Of a stretch of 64,000 nt of DNA, positions 18,975 to 34,100 are shown one piece after another. How positions within the stretch are numbered: position 1 is the stretch's first letter; each line of letters starts with the position of its first letter. The position numbers and the translations under genes were made by a program. Source of the DNA: Mycteria americana (taxonomy: Eukaryota > Chordata > Aves > Ciconiiformes > Ciconiidae). The stretch covers positions 137,977,077 to 138,041,076 of the forward strand of contig NC_134365.1 of the NCBI RefSeq assembly GCF_035582795.1, given 5' to 3'. The notes beneath the pieces were generated by a model that had not been told where the DNA came from, did no database searches, and worked only from the letters and a program-made list of their open reading frames with translations.

Positions 18975-20985
18975 CTGCCCGTCCAACCTCCCCCTCTTCC
19001 CCCCCCCACCCCCGCTTCCCCTTAGTTATGACCAAAATGGCATTTCAGTCCATCTCTGGGAGGGACATTAGTGTGCATGCTTTCACCTAGATCACATCAG
19101 AGACACCATCAGGCAGGTTCTGCAAGTGAAATCTTGGGAAGGTATCCCTTAAATGGAAATAACCAATAGGTATGCTTTTCATGGAGAGGAGAAAAAAAAA
19201 AGGAAGCGGCTCCTTGCATCTGTTAGCAGTCCTAAGTAATCTATACCTGGGACAATAGGCGGCACAACATACAAACGTGTGAGAGGAGGCATTTATCTCA
19301 TTTATGTTAACCACCTCTAAAACTCCCCCCTGCCTAATGCACTGGGTTAATTTCTTTTTCAAGCATCACTGAAGACTAAAAATCTTAGGATTTTATGACT
19401 CTGAGTATTATGTAGTATTGGACACTGTATTAATATTAAAACTGTGCAATACGAAAATACTGTTTCCAAACCCTTGAAGGGCAGTATTTAAAACACAACT
19501 TCTGTCAATATCATCTTGTTTGTGTAGAGATGTAGTTACCCTAACATCTGACATTTTATAATTTCATTGAACATATTTTCATGAAACACAGAAAGGTAAT
19601 GTGAAATAAACGCCATATACAAAGTCTATTTTCTTTTACTAGAATTTTTAGCCTTTGATATATAGCGTACGATATGCATTGTATTACAATTTGAATTTTT
19701 CAAACTCTACATTAAAAGTGGAGGTCAGCTAAAATGGTGCCACTCAGATTATGGATAAATGGGTGGAATTAAGGTAATATTTTACTTTTCAAAGTTACTT
19801 TTTTTTTTTAATAACATTCAAGTTTGTAACAACTTTTTAAAAATACTGATTATCATTCCAGGGACATGTTCTCTATATATTTTTAATAATATTTTGTTGA
19901 TTCTGATTTATTTCTTTTTGGTTTCTTGCAACATCTACAAACAAATCAAATTTTCAACAGGATTGTGACAATCCATTCAAAATGCTTTCTCACTTTTCTT
20001 TTATGGAACATTGTGTACTTATGAATAACATAATAAAACCTTGTTATAGGCTTGTTTACAAGGCAAATTTACAGTTTATCTAGAAGTTTATTTACCTTTC
20101 CATAAAGAATGGATATTTTTTTATTAATATGTGGGAACATACAATTAGAAAGTACAGAAATATACTCCATATTGCTGCTTCCTATCGCTCGTGGTTGGAC
20201 TTCTTATGAGAAGGGTGATGATTACAAAACATTCTGCACAAGCTGCCACAAAAATTTAATCCATAACTGGTTTAACTACAAATATGGTGTTTCTCAAGTA
20301 GTGCAACTTGTATTGCACATAACTTTGTGGGACTGATTCACCTACTGGCCTTGTGCAGTGGAGTAAGGGTTGATGTCACTGAATCATTCACAGTTTTAAA
20401 AAGTGTCAGTGGGTGAAATGGAAATGTTTAAATAAAATAATCACAATAATAAAAAAACCAAACAGAGATAATGAGTGTATTTTAGGAATATGTATTTAGA
20501 AATGAATAAAATAACTATTTAAAAAATCTAAAATGTTTCGGTTGTGCTTTAGGTAACATTTGATCATTGTGAAATACTAAGGAAATGTTACCAAAGAGAG
20601 AGTGATACTGAGTTACGTCTTGCATAGAGCAGAGCTGCCTCTGTGGAGGAGGAGGGAACACCCAAAACCCTTCTATACAGAAGGTTCCCCCCCTTTCATA
20701 GAAGGGACCACTGATCTGCACTGAAATTCCATCCCACAGGCACAAGGAGAACTTGTGTTTCCAATACGTTATATGCAGACACTGTGAATTAAGGTATAAA
20801 CTGTGTGTTGATAATTGAAAATTGTGTGTCAAACCTGAACAAGTATCAAGTAAAGTATGAATGTAAGATTCATCTTTCAGATTGTGTTTTAGGGGATGTG
20901 GATAGATCTGTAAGAAGGTAACTACACTGTAATGTACTTATTTTTGTGGTCAAGTTTTTCTGCATCTTTTAAAAATAAACTTATT

Positions 20986-23900
20986 TTTCCCCTTTTGATA
21001 TTTATTTCTCTTTGCTAGTCCTTTTTTCATATATGCTTAGGCTTATAAACAAATAATTGTATAAAATTGCATCTTTTTGATGCTCCAGTAAAATACAGAC
21101 TTTATGTAAATAGATGTAAGAACAATCAATCTCAAAAGAAAATGGTTTTACAAACTTTTTTTAAATTAAAAAATATGTAAATATTTTTAATGTTTGATTT
21201 GCTATCATTAAACTAGTCTCAGCATATTTGCTGTACATCTTTTATGACACTCAGTAGTATGTTGACTTCCACAGTTTTTCCTAATTACTTTAGCAGTGAC
21301 ATAGTTGGATAAAAAGTGGGTATTTTTTGTTAAAGGAAGAAAACTAAGGGCAAGATGCAGTTATACATCTGAATTTACCATTGTACTGAAATTACGCATT
21401 TTTCTTGTAAATGTAACGGGTAGATTGGATTGTTTTCAGATTCTGACTTGCTTCAACACTTGGCATAACTCTGGAGATTATATTTGCGTGGGGTTCACTG
21501 AACTTTAGCCGTGCATAAGCTGGTTGTGTAGCACACGCTAGTTCTTTAAGCTGGTTGCTTAATCGGGAGGGACTGATGGCATGCATCTAGGGAAGGAGCC
21601 ATCCCCTGCTAGCACAGGCGTTGGAGGCAGATGAGGAAATTAATTACCTGCTGGAATTTGCCCTTTTCCTGCCCAGGCAGCAGCAGGAGTTAAGATAACC
21701 AGACCTTGCGTGGTGCGGTGAGCGACGGATAGGTGAGATGAATCCCACATCTGCTTGTGTGAGAGCGAGCAGTGAGTCACTACATACATCCCTTTTTAAA
21801 AGCAGGAGTGTTGTGAGTGTGCTGACCTAAGGAAGCAAATGAGGCAAGGCTTGTATGGGAAGTAGTGCTGTTTATTAGATCAAACTGATAGAAAAGAAAT
21901 AACTAGGCTCTCCGTACCTCTTTATTCTGATCTCTTCCCTTTGAGATAAAGGGTTTCTGTCTCCTTTTTTCCCCCAGTTGTCTTTCTTTGATTGAATATA
22001 TTTGATATTCAGACTCTCAACTATATACGTTAGAAATACACTGCTGTAATTCAAAGTGTCTAGCATAAGAATAGACCAATACCTCTTAATTTCTTTGAGA
22101 AGAGGATCCCTCTAATCTTTATTTCCTTGCCAAATTCTTCAGGTCACATCTGATATTTCTCACTGTTGGCTGAAGTTAAGGTGAACCGTAGTGAAAGTAA
22201 GTTGTCTTCTAAGCTGGACTGACTTTTCTTTTGTGCTTACTCCTTGCATGTTTGTAAACTAAGGATATATAAACATTAGCTTTCCAGTTCTTTGGAGGAT
22301 CTAGCTAAACTACTTCTATTCATTCACCGTCTCATGACAATTTTATTGAAGAATTAATATATTTTCTGAGTATTTTGATTTGACAATTTAGTAATTAGCT
22401 GAAAGCTAGAGTGATTCATAGAGTAGTTTAGGCATCCTGCAGAAATTCTCACTAAGGCATGTTTTTTCTATGGAGGGCTGACTTGTTCACTCCAGTCTAT
22501 CGATGGAGTTGCATAATCCAGCTCATTCAACCCACAACGATGCTGCCCGAAACGGCGAGGGAGGAAAGATGAGATTCCTGTTTCTGCATTGTCATTGCTC
22601 TTCCATTGTGTTATATCTGCTCTCATGCCTATGTTACGTTGCTCACCTTTCTGTAGTTTCAGAAATACCAGACGTTTCAGAAATAACAGATCTTGTCACG
22701 GCTTACCTGACTACCACCTTCACCAGTATTAATACTTCCCACCATGCTGTTCAGCCATCTTCCCACTGACGGGTTTTTTTTAATCACCGCAGTAATTTTC
22801 CTAGTGTTCTTGTACACTAAAAGCAGATTAAGAGATTACATGAGCTTTTCTCAAATGACTCCATCATTTAACTTAAAATCTTTAGTTGTCTTGTTCTGAA
22901 GCCAGGAGGGTGATTTTGCTACTACACAAATGGAACTTGTCCTTCTGGAAGAATCACATTCCTGTGACTGCTTCCAAGTGGTCAAACTTCCCTCATGGGT
23001 TTTTACACCACCTGGAGAGCTCTTCAGTATTACTGGAATTTCACCTTCCTTTAGGGATAAGAGAATTTCAGTGGAAATCACCTAATCGCCAGATTCTTGT
23101 ATTTTTCTGAGCATTGTGCACTTGTACAATTCTTCCTACTATCTGGCCGGCTGATTGTGAAAGAAGTTCAACGGATCTCCTCTGCAACCTAAAGTCTGTT
23201 TTTTGGTCTTTCTCTTAAAAGATGTTATTCCTTCTTGCTGACGTCCTATTGAGTGCCAGTTTTGTAGATCCTACATGAGAAAGATTTCTCCATCATTTAG
23301 CCTGACCTTTTCTTTGTAATGATCTTATTTTTTTCCCTGTTCTTTTTCTCTGCATCCTATATTCTGTTCTTTATACCTTTTGATACTCCTCTGGCTTCAG
23401 TAGGAGTGTTTTCATTATCTCATATTTTTCTAGGGCTAACTGATCATCCCTTTTTTGGTCCGCCTTTGTTTGCTAATTTCTCCTTTTTATTTCCCAGATG
23501 AGCAAACTTAACTGTTTTTCTCTGACTCCTTAACCGAACTTCTCTTGCCATGTAATTCCTGTCTTCAGCTGTCTTGTCCTGTGGCAAACAGTATTAAAGT
23601 GACTAAACATAGACAATTTTCCTCATTTGGATTCATAGGTGTTATAATTTCTACGGGTATATTATATTACTGTGGAAGGAAAGGTATATGTAATATTTAT
23701 GTAAGGTGTTAAGTTATTGGTAAAAATGCAGTATCTTGGTTTAATTCAGAATTTTAGAAAAACTGAAAAATGAAAAAATAGCTTGGGGTGTTTTTTTCAG
23801 TCTGTCCGCACGTATTTTATACAGCATTCAAGTGCACCTGGGAGGGCAGAGTGCCGAAGACAGCAAGGTACTAAGCCAGTTGTATTGCTACAAAACAAAA

Positions 23901-24982
23901 CAAATTGCATCTAAAATGTCCAGGGAAATAGTTTGCTGTGAAATTTCTTTCTGCATATCCACCATCTTCTTGGGATCTCTAAGAGAGGAGAGTCATCCTG
24001 CTCTTTCCCTTGACAGGTGTGTAAATTGAAGGGTAAGAGAACCTGGGCAAGGAGGGGATTCAAAGAAAGAAAGAAATCTCCCTCCTGCTGGGCATATAGG
24101 AAAATAGGAATCAAGAAAAGTTTAAATGAAAAGGAGATGGGGTATTCTGCATAGATTCAATTAATTACATGCAGAATAAATACTCTCTTCTCTATGGAAG
24201 CCATGTGCCTTCAGAAAGAAAAAAGGACAGTTAAAGAAAGGGTACATCTTCTTCAGTTTCAAATATTACACCTTTGAATCAGTGATGGATAATGTTAAAA
24301 TATTTCCATTCTTTCAAAACAGTAAGATGCTGTTTGCAAGAGATATTAATGGACACCATTCTTTATCCCTGAGTGATGGAAAATGCCAGTATGTTATCAT
24401 GTGTTTCTGATTACATACTTTCAATGTATTTTTTCCTCTCCTAGAATAACTTTGACTTCTTAGCCCTGGCTTTGAAAATATGTGGTTTTATTTCAGATTC
24501 TTTGATTATAATGCTTTTCTTTGATATGCTTGCTTTTGTTCTATATCTGAGTACCAGCAAGGCCTGTTACCAAGATGGGAAAGACAGAAAAGTAGTCTTT
24601 TTTGCAGTACCTCTGAACAATTTCTTCAACTTTATCTATGCAGCCTTTGTAAATGGAACTGCTACATCAAAGAATAGATATAATGTGGATGTATATAGGC
24701 TTTCAGGTGGTATGGAGAGCATCTATCTGAAATTTATTCTAATTCATGTAGGTTTGGAAAGGATTTTCTGTTTGCTTCCTCTATGGCACGGGATGTTCAA
24801 ACTATCTTATCCTTGGTATTGTTATTTAGTATCAAATAGCCCGTACCAAATAAAACCAGAATGTATTTTTGGTAACTGAGGAACAGCAGGTTCTGGAGGG
24901 TTTAAAATAGATGACATACGATACCAAGAATAGCCCGGTGCAACTTAGCTGACCTGAGAAACTATTCAAAGAGCAAACCAAA
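20986..24982. other. PIGA-ASB11 intergenic region
   Basis: No gene is recognised. The longest + frame (24,472-24,879, 135 codons) has no known motif and lies in AT-rich DNA. The ASB11 promoter must be at the right end, but no clear TATA box or CpG island is visible there. That suits a tissue-restricted gene: human ASB11 is mainly expressed in skeletal muscle. Confidence 0.55.
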
Positions 24983-25160
24983 ATGGAGGGCAGTTCTATA
25001 CTCCATGCCTTCACTAACATTTATTTTGCCATTTTTGCTTTGTTTTGCTTCAAGCTTTTAATTAAGATTTCCTTGGCTTTGCTGACCCATTTCTATATTG
25101 TTAAAGGCAACAGAAAAGAGGCTGCCAGGATAGCAGAAGAGATCTATGGAATAGTCCCAG
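24983..25160 (+). CDS. ASB11: ASB11 coding exon 1: hydrophobic N-terminus
   Basis: Encodes 59 codons plus one base. FKLLIKISLALLTHFYIV and KGNRKEAARIAEEIYG match human ASB11 almost residue for residue. The hydrophobic stretch is long enough to insert in a membrane and fits the reported ER association. The context AAACCAAAATGG is favourable. The donor is CCAG|GTAAAG. Confidence 0.95.
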
Positions 25161-28100
25161 GTAAAGTAAAAATATGGACACTCTAACATTTAAATGTATA
25201 TTTGCTACAGTTTTGTAACTTGAGGATTTAAATCAGTGAGTTGACATGAAACGAGGACTCTGTGGCTAAATGCATGGGTGAATGTTTTAACCTGAAGTGC
25301 CTTCCATTTCTGGGGTCTTTACAGTGTCAGTATGTGTTGGCATGATTTAGGTGTGCAAAATATGAGACTCCAACAATTACCCAGCTAGAATGAGGACAAC
25401 ATTTGCTCAAGGCACTATGGTAAATAAAAAGATTGTTCTCGGAAGCAAGGCATTCTTTAGTGGGAGTTACAGATGGTTTTACTAAATAGCTAGCTTTACT
25501 GCCAGAGAATATTTAGGGAAAAGTTTTAGCATGTTGATTTTCTGAAAGGAGATACTAGGATATAACTAATAACTTTATGAATCCAAGCCAAGAACCCCTA
25601 TTTTGTTAAATCAGATGATAAAAATGAATACAACTAAAATTATTCTGAAAAATATACAGCACAGGAATATATTGTATTTAGTAGGCTATTAGTAGGTCAT
25701 TTATTTTTTGGGTTTTTTTCCAAGTGATTTTACTCCTTCACATCACTGACATAATAATGAGTAGACACGCGTTTGCATGCCCAGTAATTCCACTAATTAA
25801 AATGACACAGTATTTTAAATTTACTACTAATGAGGACATATTTTCCTACTTGAAGATTCTTATCAGCGTCGTAACATCACAGATTTTTATGTGACTCATT
25901 TGTTGGGCATCTTCTTCATGATGAATAGTGCCACCATGAACAGGCACATGAACGTGAGCAGAACGTGGGTGATATGAGATGGCCGCCCAAAGCAGAGAGA
26001 TTAAGATCTGGCCAAGAGAAATACTGCAGCAAAGCATTTTTTACAAAGCTTTTATATACAGGCATGTCTGGGTTATTAATTTATTTGTTATTCTCCAGAA
26101 TATAATTCCAATCATTTATTACTGTCATTTTTTACCAAGTGCCTTCATGCAATTGTAGTCAGACACATGGCAAACAGCAGATTTTCCGTCATGCAGGTTC
26201 TTATTGAGGTGCCTTGAAGTTTAGCAGACCACAACATATTTTTATCTGCAAGTTGCTATTTGCAAAAAGCCATTAAGGATAACCTTACAAAACATAAGAT
26301 CATGTGATACCATTGCTGGGGCACTATATTGGATTACAGCCGGAGCTTCACAGCCTTTTCTCTTTGCAGTGAGGTAGCGCAGCAGCAGCAGCAGGGCTGC
26401 ATGATTTACCCGTAGACATTTAAAAAGACACAGTGTTTTCAGACATGTCACTCACAACTGTGAAGGGAAGATGTGCCCCGTATGGGAACTATATTTGCCA
26501 CACGTTTCAGGGAGGTAGGTTGCTGTGGCTAGCATGGAAGTATGCAGCAGCATGTGTTTTCACGGTGAGGCATGTGTGTGCATACACATGCATTTACAAT
26601 GCATGTGTCGTGCACTTGCACATGCTATACTATGTGCGTAAAAGGTTAAATAAGGCACTGTAGCTCTGTTGTCTGAGTTACTTCTTCCTGAATCTTCCTG
26701 CTGTATAAGGGCCCTGGTTTTTGTCACTTGCAATGTCTTCTGACTTTCTGAACTGAGCTTGCCTATTTCAGTCACCAGCATGATGAGGGATGTGGGGGTT
26801 TTTGGATGTTTTCTGGAAAATGTTTCTCAGTCGCTACCTGGTTCCCATTTCCCTCATTTTGTCTGGTGCATCCTACTTGGTCCTTAGGAGCCTGGTTGTA
26901 TATTGTGCCGACTGGTCTTTCCATGGTAGCTTCCTGCTTTAGGAGCCCAGAAACAGCTCCTTAAATAAATGGAAACAAAAGTAGTAACTATAGTTAAAAC
27001 AGTAACCCCATGAGGTGAAGTGCATCCCGGTTCTCAGGTAACAAAAGGGGACTCCCTTGGCCAAGGCTGAAATCTCTGCTGCGCCCTTGGCCTCGAGTCC
27101 CCAGGGATGTGTCTGTGTCTCTCATTGATTTCTCCCTGTCTCGGGTAACACCTAAAATGGAGATAAATCACCCTTTTCATTCTCTCTGGTGTGCGGCGTA
27201 GCTGAAAAAATTAAACAGGACAAGGGTTTCAAATACAGTTCTCATGGGGTTGCTGTATAACAGAGCATGAATGCAAACATCGGTATTGCTTCTGTCCTGT
27301 GGCACTGTAAATGCAGCTGGCCTTTGGAGAAATACTTACCACACAGTGTCGTGGTATGGTTATACATTTTAATATAGGACAAGTAAATTTGCTCTCTACT
27401 GAGTTGCAGGGATTTAGCCTGGGCTGACTGACTACGCCTGTAGGTAGTAGCTAGGCTAAGGAATTTTTTTTCTTGACATATGAATAGATTAAGATAAGAA
27501 AAAGGGCAAGCTAGCCTACATGAAGGAGTCTGAACAGTTCAACATCTCAGAATGATTAAGGAAGAAAAGTAAAGCGTCAGGAAGCTTTTATTTTTCCATG
27601 TCTTTTCTGAAACCTTCTAGTGAGGAGGAGGATGAAACCTGTTACCTGGTAGCCTGAGCTGGAGGGTATTATTTATGAAATTGTCAGTTCAGGAAATAAA
27701 ACTGCCAGGGACATGCCAGAATTCATTTGATGGACAAGTCATCCCCGCATCTCCCTGCTATGAGTCTCTTAAAAAAGTGCAAGAGAAGCTGGAATACAAT
27801 TTGTGACAAAAGCTCCCTAGGAAAGTCGGAGGCTGATACGGTTTTGAATAGGAGAATTGTAGGGCTCTGAAGTCCCCGGGTGAGTCCCAGCAGCACAAAA
27901 CTCGTGGGCTTTGCTGAAGCGTGTTTTTAGCTGTTTTTAGAAGTTCTGCCAAGAAGCTTTAGTTTAGCTCCCTTAGCGAGCGGCCAGCTTTCTCAGGAGC
28001 GCTGAGCCCTCAGCTGCTCTGCTGAAATCAGTTTGTCAGACGGCTTCACTGCTGACCCCACATTGATTTCAGTCCTGATCGGCGTTCACACGCAGCTGTC

Positions 28101-31100
28101 TTTACCCTGTCCTCCCAGGATCTGCTTTTGCTGCTTACCTGAATTAACTTTTATGCGTTTGCTGTTTCAGGCAGCTGGGCAGACCGATCCCCTCTTCATG
28201 ACGCTGCCTTCCAAGGACGCCTCCTGTCTTTGAAAACCTTGATTGCACAGGTAAAAGCCCACAGGTGAAGAAAAGGTTGGGAAGCAGCGTAGTTTCTGTT
28301 GAATTGCATCTGTGAGTTGGTGAGCTGGTAATAGACTGCAGCAGGGCCTAAGAGATACAGTTGTATAAATAATATATCCGCATGCACGCCTTTGGGCATG
28401 TATTAGTTTGCTTAGTTAGGATGCTGGGGACAAGCCCAGGACAAAAACTGTTACAGCTTATAGCTTGCTGTATGGTAAACACTGATCCTTGCTCTCTTTC
28501 TCGATGATTGATAAACCATGCAAACTGGGCTTGAGGATAAGGGCAATATATGTATCAGCTATTTAAAAAAAACAGTAGAAAGCTGTAAAAGTACATCTTG
28601 CTTTATAAAACATCAAGCATGGTCTTCCTAAAGAGGGGCCTGTCAGCCTGAAACCCTCTGCTCTAAAAGGAACCAAGAGTTCAGGCAAAAGAAAAAGAGG
28701 AGGAAAGAATATACTAGAAAGGACAAGAAGCTGGATATGAAAGTGGGCAGCTGCAAAGGGACAGTTCTTCATGCTTTGCCAGCCATCTTCCTTACCACCT
28801 TTGCTTAAACTCAGTGCCCTCATCTGACACGAATGAGCAACTGTCCCCTACCCCGCCTCCCAGTCAAGACAACTGCAGGGACATTAATTCCCTGAGTGAC
28901 TCTGTGGCTTGGCCATCAGACTTTTTATATTCAAGGTAAATAATTTTTACCAGTGAGGCCACAGCTTGAATGGACATCCTTCTCAAGGAGTGGAGCTGCC
29001 TGTGCGAAAGCCTCCACTCCAGACATCTGTTGAGGCATGGCTGCGGCTCAAAGAGGTTGATGCTTACAGCCAGTATTCCCCCTCCTAGTCCCTGATCCGT
29101 CCTTCCTTCACCTGCTGATATCAAATGATTTTTATGGAAAAGGAAGTGATGGAAGTTAGGGATTATAAGGAAGAGGGCTTATTCATTCAGGGTTTTGCTG
29201 GTTTTCTGACCCCCTCTATCTCCATTTATACTGACCTTACACCATCTTATTAGTGGGGCACCTGTGTTGTGGTTCTACACCAGATGCCCAGTTATACACT
29301 GGTCATAGTTATACACTGGAGAAGCACCGATGTTGTGGTTATACATCGTTTAGTTAATCCACCCTTTCTCCTTCTCCTGAGGACATTTAATTTTGGGAGT
29401 GAAGGATGAGGGTCCTTGCTGATGAAAAGAGATTGAGGCAGCAATGTCTGTAGAGACTGAATTGGAGCTGATTCACCACAGCTTGATAAATGTAGGGACA
29501 AAGCTGTTCATGGAGCAGCATAATCATTGCTCGTTGCTTCTAATATAGTTGCACTACTAGCCTAAAATTAAATATGGAGCTATACCTTAGGATATATGTG
29601 GGACACTCAGAAGTCTCTGCCATAGGACCACAGCTTTCAAGAAGCCAGTGAGGCTTCTGCTCCCCAGGGGATGCCTGGACAGAAGGGGATGATGGAGTGC
29701 AGGAGTTTTAAAAGAGCTCAAGAACTCACCAATGCCTGTTCTAGCACCAAAAGAGTTTGGTTTTTCACGTACATTGAAAACAAGGTTTAACATGACTGAT
29801 GTTTGGCAAACAGCTATAGTAAGATCTATAACTCATTCTCTATTTTGTACTGCAAGGGATTGATGTTTTTCCCAAGATATCAGTACTTACTCTTTCACTT
29901 GCAATGACTGAGTTTCATTTGTTAAATATATATATTTGAATAATGATTGAGAATAGGTTTCCTTGTCAGGAGTCTCTAGAAGACATTCCTCTTGAAGGAA
30001 TATGCTGATCATTAAGTATGAAACATCTATACAATTAGAAAACGGAATAATCTCAACATTTTTTCAACGTTTTATCTATTCCCCTGGCACTGATGTAATG
30101 TACGGGAAATTTTTAGCGACAGCTTTTACATTAATAATGCTTTCACACGACTGAAAAGCGATTTGGTTTCCTCTCATAGAATTTCTAGCTTAAAGTGATT
30201 ACAGTGATTGCTTTTAATGCTCATTGCATCGGGACTGGTGACTTTTTTACAGTGTCACATTGCTCACAGAGACTTATTTCTGCCCATCGCATTTGCTACT
30301 GCGTACCAAAAAGTGCATTGCTGCCATCTTGTGAGCTGCCTTGTTTATAGCACATCAGGTGGAGACCAAGTGTGTTGCAAAATATAAGACATCAAGTGGA
30401 AAATGGAGCTGCTTCCAGACCTGTTCTCACACATGGCTGTAAAATCTTAATTAGCAGGAGATTTAGCTGCGTTCTGGGGAAAACGCATATGACCATTGCT
30501 TTCTCCTTGGTGAATGTGTCTGGTTTCTGTTTGTGCAGGAATAGATGTAAGAACTGTCATTTAGGGAAATACCTGTAATAAGACATTTGTAAATCGCAGT
30601 TCTTTCTTCCAGTGTAAAACATTTCCTGGGTGGGCAAATAAGGGGAACTGATTTGTGGGTGGGATTTGTCTCATCTGTCTTACGGGTTTACCAGGTACTT
30701 ACTACCTCTGAGGGAAACACACTGGGCACCCCATATAGTCAGTGGAAGTATTTTTAGGACACGATTCCAGAAACAGCCGGTTTAGCGTGGGATGAATCAT
30801 ATCCTAGGGGAGCCTGTTTCTCCCCGCTGAAGGAGCCGAGGGCTCCAGCCAGAGATACCTATGCCAGAGGCATCCCCATCCAGGGAGGTGAATCCCACCA
30901 GCCGTAGCTCCTGGGGCCGGACTTAATAGGGAAGGTAATGCCACCCTTATAAGCTACAGAAATGCAATGTCTTCCCTGTGATTGGCCGTGCATTGTAAAG
31001 AACTAGAAATAGAAGGAATAGCCTGTCCTTGCTTCCCCTTCAACCCCATCACCAGCTGCTGTCTTTGGGGACGAGCACCGAAGCACTGAACAGCATTAAT

Positions 31101-34100
31101 CCAACCCACGCACCTTCCCTGGGCACGCACCCAGCAACCTGGCTCTGCCCACCCTTTGCACCCGCGCCGGCCCCCGGCGAGCCACGTTGTTCGGGCAGGG
31201 CTTTCTCCTCACGCTCCCCGCGCTGCGTTGCAGGGTTTCGACGTGAACCTAGTGACGACGGACCGCGTGTCGGCTCTCCACGAGGCCTGCCTGGGCGGCC
31301 ACGTCGCCTGCGCGAAGGTGCTGCTGGAGAACGGCGCCCAGGTGAGTCCCGGGGACATCAGCGGGGACAGGTGCTCCCGGCATCAGCGGGGATGTCGGGC
31401 GGGCTGCCCGCGGGGCAGGGCCAGGCTGCGGATGGACGGGAGCATCCCGGGCAGAAATAGGGAAAAATAAAACCGTGCTTTGTTTCCGTGGGTAATGGGT
31501 TTGCCTTCCCCCGGTGGCTGCTTGGGTCACCCCGTTACTCTGTTTTGTTTTCCCTCTGTGTGTGAAACGTAGTCACGATTGATGGAAAAGGACTGAGAGA
31601 TGCTAGCTAAAAATAACCTTAAAGAAAATGACTTATCCCTTTTTTGCCTCCATAACGATCACTGGGATTGCCTCTGGTTTTCTGTGGGATGGTTTGGGAG
31701 TCTCACGTAAGTAAAAATAGATGTGCTTAAAGCAATGAAACATTTTATCTGCTAATAAAATAACATTTCCCCCAGTTGGACCTAAGGTAGAATACATGTT
31801 AAAAATGGAGATATAGGAACGGATGAATTTATAAGAATATATTTCATTCAGCTGGGTTTTCAAGTACAATTTATATGGCAAGAAACTGAGCAAAACCATA
31901 ACAGGCAGTCAAGCTACCATCTGTAGAAGAAAATACATTTGTTAACTTCCTAACTGTATGCCAAATTTCAGTCCCTTAGAAAGATGACAGAAAAACCCCC
32001 TTCTGCTCAATTTTACTTATTTTACTTTACACCAAATTTACTTTGGTGTATTAATGACATTGCCTTTTTATGACTCAGAAAAATCATCTCTGACCTACCT
32101 GTTGCTTTCCTAAGAAATCAGCCTGTTCCTGGTATAATATATAGCTCTGGTCTTTTTTGGTTTTTGCTTTTCTCCTGCTCTCTGTTCGTAAATAAAGTCA
32201 ACGGGCCATTGTCTAACTTCTGGGAGAAAACGTGCCATTCTGCTGCTCTCCTTTATTGCTGTACTCTTCTTTATTTCTTTTTTTTTACCAAACCATTTAC
32301 TCCGCAACAGCTGTCTTACTGTTCTTTCCTCTTTTACCAGTTAAACCATTGCCCAGTAGAGAGGGAAAGCAAGGAAGTGATTTTATTCTTCGCTTATGTC
32401 CTTGCTTACCCTTGGGTATCAGCTTGCCTGAATTGCTGGCCCTGTCGTGACATGATGCTGATAGATCCCCAGTGCCTCCCACAGCTCCAGCCACATCTGC
32501 CCCATGAGACTGGGGGGAGGTGGGGGGCAATGATGGGCTGCAGGGCTGCAGCACGTAGTCTGTCTGAAATACAGATGCCCCCAAAGCATATCTATTTCTT
32601 TCCTTTTGTGGTTTTAGAAGCTGTGCAGGACGAGGGATAGTTTAGCTCAGCAATTAGCAGGACGGGAGGAAGATCAGGGAAGAGGCTGGGATCTGTAGTG
32701 ATGATACTGTTGAAACAGAGTCTTAGTTGGAGCCTTGCAATTTCAGGAAGAGCGAGCTGCATTTTGGGCTCCAAAATCTAAGCAGGCAGATGTTCCCCAT
32801 GCTGTGGTACCTGGTATCTCCCCATACCATGCCGCTTGCTCACCTCCTGGCCCTGTCATGATTATTTTCGAGCCAGGTCTGTTCCCCCCACTGTTTTCCC
32901 ATGAAGGTGAGCAAGCAGAGGAGGCACCAAGGAGCAGGGGCTGCTTCCTCCAGGGTACCTGCCTAATCTGCAAGCGCAGCTCCACGTGGGGGAGCGTGGC
33001 CTCGCACTGGCTGCTGCACGCTTGGAGCCTGCTGAAGATGGCAAGGACTGAAACACTGGAAGTGGCAAGGACTGGCTTGTAATTGTGGGAAAAGCACCTT
33101 GTAGAAAACGGAGTTAACTCATACAGCATCGTAAACAAGTCAGAAGTTCAAATGAATAAGGACAAATGACATCTAGGAAGGTATCAACTGCAGATGGTCC
33201 GCTGCTGAATTACCCAGAATAAATCAGTATGTTCTTAAACATCACTTCCTTTCTCTGCTTTAAAGGCAAAATGTCTTGCTAGTTAAATTGTGTGAGCTAA
33301 GATATTTCTACCCTGATGCTCTGACCCCTTTGTGATGCAGCTCCTGTTCTTGCACTGGTAGCAAAGTCCCCAACTTCCCCGGTGGCCCAGGACTTCTCCA
33401 GCCCTTCCTCTCCCATCTCTTTCCTCTTCCCCCTGATTTGGAAATCGCACAAATTGCCACGTGCTTGCATAGTCCGTTGCTCTTCTCCAGTGTGCCACAG
33501 AATTAAAGACATGCAGATTTGCTGCATGAATTGCTTCTGAGGGCTTGCGACGTAGTTAAACATAGCAGCTACGGAGCTGTGCACAACACAAGGCAGGGAC
33601 TGCTGTCCCAGTGGAGAACGGCGGACGGTGGTTCTTGCCAGGTCTTTACATCAGAGGCGGAGGAAGGAAATTCTTTCTCTCTTATACACACACATACACA
33701 CACATGCATATAAACACAAACTCTTTCAAGTTCCTTTTCTGTTTGGGATTAAGACTGTTTCTGTGAAAATTTCTTTTGCTGTAAATGTGTTTTCAGGTGA
33801 AAGTATTAAACATGAAGTAAATGTCTTCATTTAAAAATGCTATTTTCATCTGAGTATATTCTGGCTTTGGGTTGGTGCAAACTAGACGGTTATGAAGATA
33901 CTCAAGTTCTCCGCATAAAAAAACCCTAAAATCTGCATTTTCTGAGCGACTCTAAGAGGAGCATTCACAGCAGGCAGTGTCGCTGCCTTATGGCACTAGC
34001 TATCCGGGAAAGAGGGCAGACCTCAAAGGAGAATGTTATATATGCTGTGGCACAACATATAACTCTGAAAGTTGTTAACAAAACCAATTCCGAAATTAAA

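Larger units (their letters stand above)
18054..20985 (+). other. PIGA: PIGA 3' UTR and immediate downstream DNA
   Basis: The sequence is AT-rich and without coding potential. Canonical AATAAA signals lie at 19,605, 20,032, 20,431, 20,505 and 20,974, and a variant ATTAAA at 18,470, so several 3' ends are possible. The site actually used cannot be chosen from sequence alone. A composite microsatellite lies within this segment. Confidence 0.55.

Noticed and set aside
24472-24879. 135-codon plus-strand frame just before ASB11
   Set aside because: It is AT-rich, carries no known motif and is not connected by phase or splice sites to ASB11 exon 1, which has its own upstream in-frame stop.
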